Of a stretch of DNA of 64,000 nucleotides, positions 42,534 to 50,951 are shown in pieces (position 1 is the stretch's first letter; the number at the start of each line of letters is the position of its first letter). Source of the stretch: Candidatus Bathyarchaeota archaeon (GTDB lineage: Archaea > Thermoproteota > Bathyarchaeia > 40CM-2-53-6 > DTGE01); contig JAGTRC010000004.1 of the NCBI GenBank assembly GCA_018396725.1, positions 36,010 through 100,009 of the forward strand. The letters run 5' to 3'. The position numbers were made by a program, and so were the translations under genes. The notes beneath the pieces were generated by a model. That model saw nothing but the letters and a program-made list of their open reading frames with translations. It made no database searches and had not been told where the DNA came from.

Positions 42534-42747
42534 ACTCCTTAAGCTGACCTCCACGGGATGCGCATAAACGTCGCTAAATTGGAAGCCTCTTGATATCGTT
42601 CACGTTGATTGATCGTCAGTCATCGATACTCTATTCTTTTCCGAATAATTCGATGTATCTTGATGTTTCTCTTATCTCTTCCGAATTTTAAGGCTATAAT
42701 GGCTTTAACTATTGGGGAGTAAAGCAAAAATTTCAAGGATTGAAAGA

Positions 42748-44496
42748 TCATTTGAAAATATTCGCAGGCCTTCTAATAATTCTCTTCTTGGGCAATAATA
42801 TTATCATCGCGCCTATGCTTATTAGGATTATGGCCAGCTTGACCGTTTGGGCAAGGTTGAATCCCCTATCCGACCGTTTCAATTCAGCCTTGAGTATTCC
42901 TTTACCCGTCATGGGATTTCCAATGGATACATCGACTTCCCTTATAGAGCTGTTTAAGACGTGGGGATTTAGATCTTCAGATGAGTTTTGGAGGGCCTCT
43001 AGGATGGTTAGTGTTGCAGCTTCTACATGGCTTTTCAATCTCTCCTCGTCGATCCATCCAGGTGTGGTGGAGTTATCGAACAAGGTATGGATCCAGCCCA
43101 GCTCCTCTCCAGTTCTTATATAGTATGGAAATATGGGTCTGGAAGTTATGGTTACTGCAGGGATAATAGTATCTTCATCTATGGATAATTGAAAGTCCCC
43201 CCATCTATTTTGGGCGATTTGGAGGGCTGCTCTGGGGTCTTCGAATGTGAGATGGTCTGCCCCCGTCTCATGGCACTGGCTCCCCCTTAGGTTTAAAGAT
43301 TCTGGGGCATGTTCGGAGTCCATGTCCGTGTATTGTTTAAAACCGGGCCTAGTCCCACTGGTTAAAGGAAGAGCTAATTCATGGGCTACTTCAGCCGCTA
43401 TCTCGTCTAGGAGTGAGGACGACTCTGTTATCTTCAGCCTATGACCTCCAATAGAATCCAAGTTTACGACTCCTATGATTCGGCTTAGTTCAGCTTCGTG
43501 ATACGCCCTATAGTGTAGTGATCCTATGAGGCCGAATTCTTCAGCCGTGAAGAATACGAATCTCATCTCATAAGGGGGAGTATACCCTCTCCTATTGGCC
43601 TCAGCGAAGGCATGGGCTATAGCCAGCACGCCTGCCACACCTGATGCATCGTCGATGAATCCCGGGGACATGACGGTATCATAATGGGCTGCGACTATTA
43701 GTGTTCCGTTACCTTTAACTCCTGGGAGCCTACCTATAACGTTCCTGTGAAGGTCGAGGCTGATCCTGGCTGGGATATTCATTTCGGCTTGGACTTCTCC
43801 ACGCCTTAAAGCCTCTTTGATCTTCATCCAGTCCCTGTACTGTATCCAGCCTGCAGGTGCTCTGATATCCCAGAACATCGATCCTTCAGCCGAGTTTAGG
43901 ATGGGGGGCATCCACATATTCAATATATTAGTATAAGTATAGAGTATGGCCCTGGGTTCGCTTAACCTTATGGATTCGAAGAAGTCTTTCACCCTTCTAT
44001 TCAGGATTAGATCATCGACCCCAACGACTAGTATGCTCCCATTTACCTGAACCGCCCCCTCTCCCCATGTGTAGAGGGCGATATTTCCCCTCAGGCCTTC
44101 TCCTGGAGTCGGCCAGCTCATGTGCATTGGAATGAAGGTCTCCAGTCTTACAGGTTGGGAGTCCACGTATAAGGTGAGGGACGGCTCATCGTAAAGCTCC
44201 CATGCTAAAAAACTGAAATTTTCAAATTTAACCTCTAAACCGAAACTTTCCAGTTTACAGGCTATCCACTCGGCTGAGGCTTGAGCCCCCGGCGAGCCCG
44301 CTGACCGGTAGGAAAATGATGAAAGGCTGCTGTTCAGGGTTAAAGCCTCCAATTCAAGGCAGTACTCCAGCACTTCCTTTGAATTTAGGAAGGGCATCGG
44401 GTATATGGAAGGCTTCTCGGCCCCAACATAGAACGGCGCGTGGAGTAGTAATATTATTATGAGGAAGGCCGTCCTTCCTGTAGATTTGGAGATCAA
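42748..44496 (-). CDS. Membrane-anchored M28-family zinc aminopeptidase
   Basis: A 582-residue exported peptidase. An N-terminal signal/anchor (TAFLIIILLLHAPFYVGA, about 9-26) precedes a PA-domain-like insert (near 90-200) and the M28 catalytic domain: AAHYDTVMSPGFIDDASGV (His/Asp metal ligands), FVFFTAEEFGLIGS (catalytic and metal Glu), GVVNLDSIGG (Asp). A C-terminal hydrophobic helix (TVKLAIILISIGAMIILL) is followed by a basic tail (PKKRIIRR), anchoring it with the domain outside. It degrades extracellular peptides. A TATA box (GTATATATCTATTTT region, about 44527-44541) precedes it. The protein is AT-richer than most neighbours. Confidence 0.87.
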   Translation of the reverse strand: MISKSTGRTAFLIIILLLHAPFYVGAEKPSIYPMPFLNSKEVLEYCLELEALTLNSSLSSFSYRSAGSPGAQASAEWIACKLESFGLEVKFENFSFLAWELYDEPSLTLYVDSQPVRLETFIPMHMSWPTPGEGLRGNIALYTWGEGAVQVNGSILVVGVDDLILNRRVKDFFESIRLSEPRAILYTYTNILNMWMPPILNSAEGSMFWDIRAPAGWIQYRDWMKIKEALRRGEVQAEMNIPARISLDLHRNVIGRLPGVKGNGTLIVAAHYDTVMSPGFIDDASGVAGVLAIAHAFAEANRRGYTPPYEMRFVFFTAEEFGLIGSLHYRAYHEAELSRIIGVVNLDSIGGHRLKITESSSLLDEIAAEVAHELALPLTSGTRPGFKQYTDMDSEHAPESLNLRGSQCHETGADHLTFEDPRAALQIAQNRWGDFQLSIDEDTIIPAVTITSRPIFPYYIRTGEELGWIHTLFDNSTTPGWIDEERLKSHVEAATLTILEALQNSSEDLNPHVLNSSIREVDVSIGNPMTGKGILKAELKRSDRGFNLAQTVKLAIILISIGAMIILLPKKRIIRRPANIFK

Positions 44497-44721
44497 GCCT
44501 GCCAGGTCAATTTATGTAGGAGTGGAGTATATATCTATTTTATCGCTTCTATGAGGAAAGGTGGAGATTTATCTCAAAATCGGTAAAGGCCCGTGGTATT
44601 GATGCGAGACCTTTATCCATAACCGGATCTCTGATGGGGAAGCTTTAGGGTTTGAAATATCTCCTTTAAGATGGGGAGAATCAATAACCTCACTTAACGG
44701 GGCGGCGTTAATGGGCAAAAT

Positions 44722-44739
44722 GCTTAAATAAATTTAAGC
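44722..44739. promoter_or_regulatory. Near-perfect palindrome over the TATA box of the coiled-coil gene
   Basis: GCTTAAAT-AA-ATTTAAGC is an eight-base inverted repeat with a two-base centre. It coincides with the TATA region 24-41 bases before the TTG start at 44763. It may be an operator, or the TATA box itself in a symmetric context. Confidence 0.45.
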
Positions 44740-44762
44740 TTATTTTAGTAATGGCGAATTAA

Positions 44763-45119
44763 TTGGCCAAGAAAATTGCTGAAAAAGTTCCAACCTGGAT
44801 TTCAAGGATATTATTGCCTGAAATTAGAGGAATAGTTAAAGAAGAGATATCGAATCAAATAAAATTAATAGATGAAAGGACGAAAGCCTTAGATGCAAAG
44901 ATGGCTGCTTTAGACTCAAAGATCGAGGAGAGGACAAAAGCTTTAGAAGTTGAGATATCCTCTTTAAGAAAAGCTTTAGAGGTTGAGATATCCTCTTTGA
45001 GAAGCGAGATGATCGCTAGATTTGATTCGATAGAGAAGAGGCTTCCACTAATAGAAAGGATGGCTGCAATAGAAGCTAGAATAGAGAGGCTTGAAAGGCA
45101 AGTGGAAGCTCGGGGCTGA
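44763..45119 (+). CDS. Small coiled-coil protein with tandem repeats
   Basis: A 118-residue, almost entirely helical protein. Near-identical 11-residue units appear in tandem: KALEVEISSLR is followed directly by KALEVEISSLR, then SEMIARFDSIE. A related unit (ERTKALDAKMAALDSKIE) precedes them, so the middle is an 11-residue repeat coiled coil (hendecads). The C-terminus (IEARIERLERQVEARG) continues the heptads. Similar proteins are scattered in archaeal genomes, sometimes near PIN or nucleotidyltransferase genes; their function is unknown. The start is TTG (LAKKIAEKV). Confidence 0.65.
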   Translation: MAKKIAEKVPTWISRILLPEIRGIVKEEISNQIKLIDERTKALDAKMAALDSKIEERTKALEVEISSLRKALEVEISSLRSEMIARFDSIEKRLPLIERMAAIEARIERLERQVEARG

Positions 45120-45540
45120 CCTCTCCCCCCATCCGAAAAGCATTGGTATCCGTAGATCGCGTTTGTAGGTCTCCTCGACTGGCTTCCCTCGTATGTACTC
45201 CCCCAGCCGCGCCTCCAGGTTCTCTTATGGGCTTACCCAATTCAGGCTTCACACGAGGCTCCGGTTCGACTCACATTTTTCGCGGGAGGATTATTTTGGC
45301 TTGAACAATCCATAGGTATGAGCTTGAACCCCTCTTTTACATCATGTTTTTGAGCCCCGTTCTGCAGGTGGGGCCTCTCCGCTAGCGTATTCGTCCTATC
45401 CTAAATCTCCATCGGAAGATCCGTGGATGGAAGCTCAGATCTCCCTCAGGCACCATCTCCTCGTTGGAATCATTTAAATGGAGGCTCAAAAATATCCGGG
45501 AGGCGTAACGCCTCTACGGATCCTTCAGGCTAAATTTTCC
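45120..45540. other. Intergenic region with possible gene remnant
   Basis: A 421-base gap. On the minus strand around 45121-45221 a stretch reads NLEARLGEYIRGKPVEETYK and then RDLRIPMLFGWG. Another frame just upstream (to about 45260) reads EPRVKPELGKPIRE, which would join it after a one-base shift. This looks like the relic of a coding sequence, but I cannot name the family. The rest has no recognised feature. Confidence 0.3.
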
Positions 45541-46473
45541 TCAGATTCTATGGATAGTACCTTCTATCCCGTAGACCTCGGTTATTAACTGGCCGATTTT
45601 CTCGTATACTTTCCTTCGGGCGTATTCTATATCGTTCGGTTTAGCCTTTAAGGCTTGCTCGTAGGCCTGTCTTATGTCGAATCCTATGTTTATCTTTGTT
45701 ATCCCGTTCTCTATGGCTTTCCTGAGGTATTCTATCTGTATTCCTGATCCCCCATGGAGGACTAAGGGTATATTTGTCGCCTGGCGTATCTTGGAGAGAT
45801 GCTCCACATCTAGTATGGCCCTCACCTTCTCCTTATCGGTGGCTATCTTCGTTATGGCTCCGTGGATGTTCCCTATGGCTACTGAGAGCCAGTCGACCCC
45901 GGTCTCCTCGACGAAGACCTTCGCCTCCCCGGGGTCGGTGAATCCTATCTTGTCCCGGTAGATCTCCTCGTAGGGCTGCGCCTCCTTCTCATGGCCTAAC
46001 ACGGCTCCCAGCTCGGCTTCGACGGGCCTACCTTTCCCATGAGCCATCTCCACAACCTCCCTTGTAGCCTCTACGTTCTCCTCGAATGGTAGGCGTGACC
46101 CATCTATCATGACCGAGTCGTAGCCGTTCTCGAGGCCCTCACGGATGAGCCTCCTCCAATCCACCTTGAAGCCATCCTCATCTATCACGGGAACATGATC
46201 CTGATGGAGGCGCGTGCATCTACGGTTCATCCTGTTCTCCATGTATCTCCGGTATTCCTGGGCTGCGGCGGCGAAGCTCACCGCCCCGAACTTCTCCACC
46301 TCTAATCGGGCCACCTCCACGAGGCCGAAGGTCTCATGGTCCACCAGAGCTTCTATAATGGGTTTAATCATGGGGAGATAGGCGGCGTTAAAGGCGGGGA
46401 TGAGGATCCTCTTCTCGAAGGCCCTCCTCATAATCTCAGCGATGCCCGGCTCCCCACTAGACTGAGACTCCAT
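45541..46473 (-). CDS. Class II fructose/tagatose-bisphosphate aldolase family protein
   Basis: A 310-residue class II (zinc) aldolase. LHQDHVPVIDEDG carries the metal-binding HxxDH element, GYDSVMIDGSRLPFEENV the conserved core, VEAELGAVLGHE further metal-site acids, VLHGGSGIQIEYL the phosphate/metal histidine and INIGFDIRQAY the phosphate loop. The family cleaves ketose (bis)phosphates such as fructose-1,6- or tagatose-1,6-bisphosphate, or deoxy-sugar phosphates. It is divergent from an FGGY sugar kinase across a 483-base space, so the two may form a sugar degradation pair: the kinase phosphorylates the ketose and the aldolase cleaves it. Confidence 0.88.
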   Translation of the reverse strand: MESQSSGEPGIAEIMRRAFEKRILIPAFNAAYLPMIKPIIEALVDHETFGLVEVARLEVEKFGAVSFAAAAQEYRRYMENRMNRRCTRLHQDHVPVIDEDGFKVDWRRLIREGLENGYDSVMIDGSRLPFEENVEATREVVEMAHGKGRPVEAELGAVLGHEKEAQPYEEIYRDKIGFTDPGEAKVFVEETGVDWLSVAIGNIHGAITKIATDKEKVRAILDVEHLSKIRQATNIPLVLHGGSGIQIEYLRKAIENGITKINIGFDIRQAYEQALKAKPNDIEYARRKVYEKIGQLITEVYGIEGTIHRI

Positions 46474-46956
46474 GCCATCACCAATCCTCCATTAAACCCT
46501 CTCCTATCGAACGATCGGCTAGCCAAACCGTATAATTGGTTCCATCTTATTTATGGTTTACCGTGTCCCGGCTGCGGAGCCCCTCGCCTCGATCGAGCGG
46601 ACGACCATAAACCTGTTTCTCGATGCTTCTTCCCCCTGTGGCGGGACCTATTCACGGCGGCCCGGGTCTCCGAGAGCCCAGGTAAGGCTCTAGTCGAGAT
46701 GGATGGAAGGCGCTCAGGCATAAGGTAGGGCGTTAAGGCTCCTATCCCGCTTTACCCTTTCCCGGGAGCGCTCGCATCTGCCGGGCGTGGAGGAGGGGCA
46801 CTCGTTCAGGAGGTTAACATTTAATTATTTTATCCATATAATATGGGGTTTAGGGGTGGCTTGCCTGTTTAGCTGGATGCCCCTGCATTAGGGTTGATGG
46901 ATCATGTCCGAGATGAGTGCAAGTGAGGCCACACCCCTTATGGGAGGTATGTTCAA
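46474..46956. other. Divergent promoter region between aldolase and sugar kinase
   Basis: A 483-base gap with no gene recognised. The minus strand has CATAAATAAG about 75 bases upstream of the aldolase (around 46547-46556). Next to it is an AACC...GGTT inverted repeat (around 46526-46541). On the right, TTAATTATTTTATCCATATAATATGG (46821-46846) is a strong AT-rich promoter candidate, but lies about 110 bases before the kinase ATG, implying a leader. GGAGGT at 46941-46946 is a good ribosome-binding site for the kinase. Confidence 0.4.
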
Positions 46957-48474
46957 ATGCCTTATCTGCTCGGGATAGATTCGGGAACCAATGCCTGTAA
47001 GGCTGTGTTGTTCGATTTGGAGGGTAGGCCTGTCTCCTCCTCCACCAGGGAGCATCCCATCCATTATCCTAAGCCTACATGGGCTGAGCAGGATCCTGAG
47101 TGGTGGTGGCATGCCGCCGCCGAGGCCGTGGCTGAGGCCTTGGAGAAATCCCATGTGGATCCCGGGGATATAGAGGGGGTGGGGCTGGATTCTCAGAGGG
47201 AGGCTGTGGTCCTGATTGGGAAGGATGGGAGGAGCATCTCTAACAGTATTATATGGCTTGACCGCAGGGCCCTAGGTAAGGTGGAGGAGATGAGGAGGCT
47301 GCTGAGCTTCGAGGAGGTCCTCGAGAGGACGGGCGTCCCAATAGACTACATGTTCTCGGCTGCTAAGCTTCTCTGGATAAGGGATGAGGCCCCCGGTCTC
47401 CTATCGAAGGCTGAGGGTATACTCTTCCCTAAGGATTACATTGCCTATAGGCTTACGGGGGAGGCGGCTACGGACTACTCCATGGCCTCTAGGACCATGC
47501 TCTTCAACGTTCATAGGCTTAGATGGGATGAGGATATATGCGGAGCGCTAGAGCTGCCCATGGATCTGCTCCCTCCAGTTAAGGGTTCCTGGGAGGTGGT
47601 CGGGGATGTGACAGCCGAGGCCGCCGAAGCCACGGGTTTAAAGGCTGGGACGCCCGTGGTCTCGGGCGGCGGCGACAGGCCATGCGAGGCCTTAGGCGCG
47701 GGGGTTATAGAGCCTGGAAGGATAAATATTGGAACCGGGACGGGCACCATGATGACCACGCCCCTCATGGAGCCCAGGCCCGACCCGGAGGGGAAGGTGG
47801 ACTGCTGCTGCCACGTCGCCCCAGCCACATGGGAATACGAGGTGGCCATAATCGCTACAGGGGCCTCCCTCAGATGGTTCAGGGATAACTTCGCCTATGA
47901 GGAGGTTGAGAGGAGCCATAGAACAGGAGGGGACCCGTACGATTACATGGTGGAGCTGGCCTCCAAGGTTCCACCCGGATGCGAAGGCTTATTTTATTAT
48001 CCGTATCCCATGGGGGCTAAGGCGCCGAAGTTCAACGACCTCGCCAAAGCGGTCTTCTTCGGCCTCACCCTAGGCCACTCCAAGGCCCACTTCATAAGGG
48101 CGATCCTGGAGGGGATAGCCTTCCAATACGCCGAGACCCTGGAGCTCTTCGCGAAGCTGGGGGTGTCCATCAGGGAAGCCTCCATCGTCGGAGGAGAAGC
48201 CAAGAGCGAGATGTGGAACCAGATGAAAGCCGACATCACGGGCTTGAAGATGTGGGTTCCAGAGGTAGCTGATGCAGCTGCCCTGGGATCCGCCATCCTG
48301 GCAGGGGTTGGAGGTGGAGCCTATGGGGATGTAAAGGAGGGGGTTAGAAGGGCTGTAAGGTTCAGGAAAGCCTACAACCCCAACCTTGAAATCCACGAAT
48401 CATACAGGAAAACCCTGGAGAAGTACAAGGGTATATACAGCCACTTGGAGGCAGGCTATAGGATAGCGTTCTGA
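46957..48474 (+). CDS. FGGY-family carbohydrate kinase (xylulokinase-like)
   Basis: A 505-residue two-domain sugar kinase. It begins LLGIDSGTNACKAVLFDLEG, the phosphate-1 loop, with TWAEQDPEWWW following; VGLDSQREAVVLI and SIIWLDRRA are substrate-domain motifs, YSMASRTMLFNV follows, and the C-terminal domain has INIGTGTGTMM (phosphate-2) and GSAILAGVGGGAYGDV (adenosine). The xylulokinase/gluconokinase branch fits best; the natural sugar is unknown. A GGAGGT ribosome-binding site lies 11 bases before the ATG. It is divergent from a class II aldolase, a plausible pathway partner. Confidence 0.88.
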   Translation: MPYLLGIDSGTNACKAVLFDLEGRPVSSSTREHPIHYPKPTWAEQDPEWWWHAAAEAVAEALEKSHVDPGDIEGVGLDSQREAVVLIGKDGRSISNSIIWLDRRALGKVEEMRRLLSFEEVLERTGVPIDYMFSAAKLLWIRDEAPGLLSKAEGILFPKDYIAYRLTGEAATDYSMASRTMLFNVHRLRWDEDICGALELPMDLLPPVKGSWEVVGDVTAEAAEATGLKAGTPVVSGGGDRPCEALGAGVIEPGRINIGTGTGTMMTTPLMEPRPDPEGKVDCCCHVAPATWEYEVAIIATGASLRWFRDNFAYEEVERSHRTGGDPYDYMVELASKVPPGCEGLFYYPYPMGAKAPKFNDLAKAVFFGLTLGHSKAHFIRAILEGIAFQYAETLELFAKLGVSIREASIVGGEAKSEMWNQMKADITGLKMWVPEVADAAALGSAILAGVGGGAYGDVKEGVRRAVRFRKAYNPNLEIHESYRKTLEKYKGIYSHLEAGYRIAF

Positions 48475-48505
48475 GTCTTCAGAGAGGGAGATGGAGCCTT
48501 GATGG

Positions 48506-48691
48506 TCCCGCGGGGGTGACTTCCACAGCCCAAGGCCTCCACGCGGGGTCGGTGGGCTGATTTGAACACCCGACACTCCGGTTTCTGTCGCCTGGCAGGC
48601 TGGATGGATGCACCCACAAAGGGTGCACCTCTACAGCCTCTCCGCCGCTTAAGGGCGGCTCGGAAGCTCTACCAGGCTGAGCTACCGCGGG
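48506..48691 (-). tRNA. tRNA-Tyr(GTA) with three introns (30/31, 37/38, 59/60)
   Basis: Acceptor CCCGCGG/CCGCGGG with the archaeal Tyr C1-G72 pair, A73, CCA encoded at 48505-48503. The gene is 186 nt and splices to 74. Intron 1 is 48660-48638 (23 nt): helix CTTC/GGAG, bulges CG^A and AG^G, inner stem GCCGC/GCGGC. Intron 2 is 48630-48583 (48 nt), canonical: helix CTGT/ACAG, bulges AG^A and AA^A. Intron 3 is 48560-48520 (41 nt), in the T loop: helix TTCA/TGGA, bulges AA^T and AG^T, inner stem CAGCCCA/TGGGCTG. The mature anticodon arm is TCCGG-CTGTAGA-CCGGA and the T arm GGGTG-TTCAAAT-CACCC. Confidence 0.93.
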
Positions 48692-49320
48692 ACCCAGTAA
48701 GGGATAACCACGGCTTAAAATAAAAATATATCGGAGGCTGAACCCCGCCTTCACCGGGGGTGATCCCCATGATGAAGGGTTCAAGCCGTGTATTCGACCC
48801 GGGGTTATTGGAGGCTTAATGGCTTATCGCAGTTAATATATTAAATAAGGAGTTACCGGATTGGCTGCGGAGGATCGTTCTAAAGGTAGAGGATGAAACA
48901 GAGCATCGTCCAATTCCAGGAGGATAACACGCCTTTTCAGATTTGATAGAGGCTGGCAATTCGCCCTGGATTCTAGCTTAGGCTCATCGGAGTCGCAAAA
49001 ACAAGTTCCCCAGCAGCTTATCGTCTGAAGAGCTTTTACCGCCGCCTAACGGGCACGTCCAGGGACTCAAAACAATCCTTTCTATCCAAGGGTAGATTGT
49101 AGAAATATTAGGGGCTGAGCATTGTATACAGCCTGAGCGGGAAGCAGATGCCTTTTCTAACCTAATTAGTTTAGATTCTAGAGGGGAGGCGGGATACGGC
49201 AGGGTGGGGATCCAGGGGCCTGCCTCGTTTGCACGTCATGTGTTGAGGATTTCAGGGAGTGGAGCGCTCATCTTCCCAGTATAGGAGGTAAACCGGAAAT
49301 TTTAAGTATTACTTTGAAAT
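48692..49320. other. Long gene-free stretch
   Basis: About 630 bases without a recognisable gene on either strand. The perfect palindrome TTAATATATTAA (48833-48844), followed by ATAAGG, looks like an orphan promoter. Downstream, short plus-strand open stretches (for example around 48870-48930 and 49105-49260) are broken by stops and may be a decayed gene. At the right end, TTTTAAGTATT (about 49299-49309) is the likely TATA box of the following antitoxin. Confidence 0.35.
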
Positions 49321-49620
49321 TTGGTATTGATCGGGATTATCGTGGTCGAGGAAATTGTAAGCGTGACGAAGAAGGGACAGGCGACGATCCCTAAATGGCT
49401 TAGAGAAAAGTATGGTATAAAAAGAAAGGTGGTGATAGAGGAAAGTGAAGGGGGGATTGTGCTTAAGCCTCTCCCCCTGCCTGAAGAAGACTTCGGCTCC
49501 CTAAAATCCGTTTTCAAGGGTAAAAGCTCTAAAGAATTGTTAGAGGAAGCCCGAAGGATAGAGGCAAAGAAGGAAAATGAGCTGACTAAACATGCCGGAA
49601 AGGTTAACCTTCGGTTCTGA
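49321..49620 (+). CDS. AbrB-type antitoxin (VapB)
   Basis: Up to 99 residues from a TTG at 49321. The AbrB core is EEIVSVTKKGQATIPKWLRE, then GIKRKVVIEESEGGIVLKPL. A GTG at 49342, just before the core, lies about 35 bases after the TATA element and may be the true start (92 residues). The C-terminal helix (KELLEEARRIEAKKENELTK) is the toxin-binding tail. The pattern TKKGQ.TIP..(L/I)R is standard for archaeal VapB. It overlaps the toxin gene by 29 bases, the usual TA arrangement. Confidence 0.85.
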   Translation: MVLIGIIVVEEIVSVTKKGQATIPKWLREKYGIKRKVVIEESEGGIVLKPLPLPEEDFGSLKSVFKGKSSKELLEEARRIEAKKENELTKHAGKVNLRF

Positions 49621-49993
49621 AGCCATTCTAGCCTTCTATCTGGGCGAAAAAGGCGGGGAGGCCGTCAAGGAAATCCTTAAAAAAGTGCAGGACGGAGATG
49701 CTGAGGGCTACATGAGCATACTCAACCTAACTGAAATCTACTATATTCTATGCAGGGTAAACCCGGAACTAGCTAAAGAGAAAGAAAGGAGGCTGCGCCT
49801 CTACAACTTGAAAATCGTTCCAATAGAAGACGACGACTTATGGCGTGAAGCTGCCAAAATTAAATGTGAACATGCATTATCGCTTGCGGATGCCTTCGCC
49901 GCTGCAACAGCGAAAGTCTTAAAATCTAAGCTTGTGGTGGGCAGCGACGAGGAATATAAGGGATTGAACATTCAACTTTCAAGGATACGTTAA
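49592..49993 (+). CDS. PIN-domain VapC-like toxin with altered first catalytic residue
   Basis: A 133-residue PIN protein. SILNLTEIYYILCRV gives the conserved Glu, HALSLADAFAAATAKV the third acidic residue and VVGSDEEYKGL the fourth. The N-terminus reads LTFGSEAILAFYLGEKGG, where archaeal homologues have FDSEA: the first metal-binding aspartate is glycine (codon GGT instead of GAT). The toxin may therefore be a harmless form kept with its antitoxin, or the call may hide a sequencing error. Starts inside the antitoxin gene (29-base overlap). Confidence 0.85.
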   Translation: MPERLTFGSEAILAFYLGEKGGEAVKEILKKVQDGDAEGYMSILNLTEIYYILCRVNPELAKEKERRLRLYNLKIVPIEDDDLWREAAKIKCEHALSLADAFAAATAKVLKSKLVVGSDEEYKGLNIQLSRIR

Positions 49994-50263
49994 TAAATTG
50001 TATTCCCTGAAACCCCCTAATAACCTAGCTGAATTTATTAATTTATTAACTTATCACCGTTAAATATACTAACAAGGTTAAATTATAGGGGAACATAATC
50101 GACAGGATCAGGAGCTGCGAATAATATGGGATCAACCCTCGAAGAATTAGGGGAAAAGGAAGGGAGTTTATCAGGATTCTACCCCTGGATGAAGTTGCCG
50201 AGACTCATAAGCCGCCTAAGCCATTATCAACCTTCAAAGAGAGTAGGGGAAGGAGTTTTCCGC

Positions 50264-50816
50264 ATTGTTAAGATAGGCAAAGCATCCCAGACTTCGATGC
50301 CCACTTCCACTAGGATTATAACGACGCTTAAACTATCAGATTATAGGAGGAATGGCTGATCCTAGCTTTCTACCCGGCAGACTTCACCTTCATATGCCCT
50401 ACTGAGCTGAGGAGCTCGCCGAGAATCATAATGAGTTCACCGGATTGGATGCTGAAGTACTTAGTGTAAGCACAGACACGGTCTACGTCCAAAAGGCTTG
50501 GCATGATCGATCCCCTGCCGTGGGCAAGGTTAGGTTCTCCATGGTGGCCGATCCCACGGGTAGGCTATGCAGGATCTTCGGAACCTATCTGGAGGAGGGC
50601 TTATCCCTAATGACTACCTTCATAGTGGATCCGGACGGAATACTAAGGGCCTTCGAGATGCACGATAATAGTATAGGGAGAAGCGCTAGGGGGATCCTTA
50701 GGAAACTAAAGGCGGCCGAACACGTCAAGGAGCATCGCGGTGAGGTATGCCCTGCAAGCTGGGAGCCCGGAAAGGAGACTATCAGGCCGAGCTTACACCT
50801 CATAGGTGAAATTTAA
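50264..50816 (+). pseudogene. Decayed peroxiredoxin (AhpC/TSA family)
   Basis: The sequence of a 2-Cys-type peroxiredoxin is recognisable but spread over frames. IVKIGKAS continues in another frame as DFDAHFH, with in-frame stops soon after; LKLSDYR returns to the first frame; WLILAFYPADFTFICPTEL (peroxidatic Cys) is in the shifted frame; ELAENHNEFTGLDAEVLSVS follows after a further one-base loss near 50408. The last 372 bases (50445-50816) are open and include GEVCPASWEP with the second Cys. At least three frameshifts plus stops and no good start codon argue for a true pseudogene rather than one sequencing error. Ferritin is the next gene. Confidence 0.85.
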
Positions 50817-50951
50817 ACGGCTCAAGGGAGCCATAATAGATGGTTCGTTCGATTCCAGGTTTTCGAATAAACTCCTTAAATAGGAGAATGGATAGATACA
50901 TGCTTATCCATGAGGATTTGGAATCTATGAAGGGAAGAGGAGGGGCCGAGT

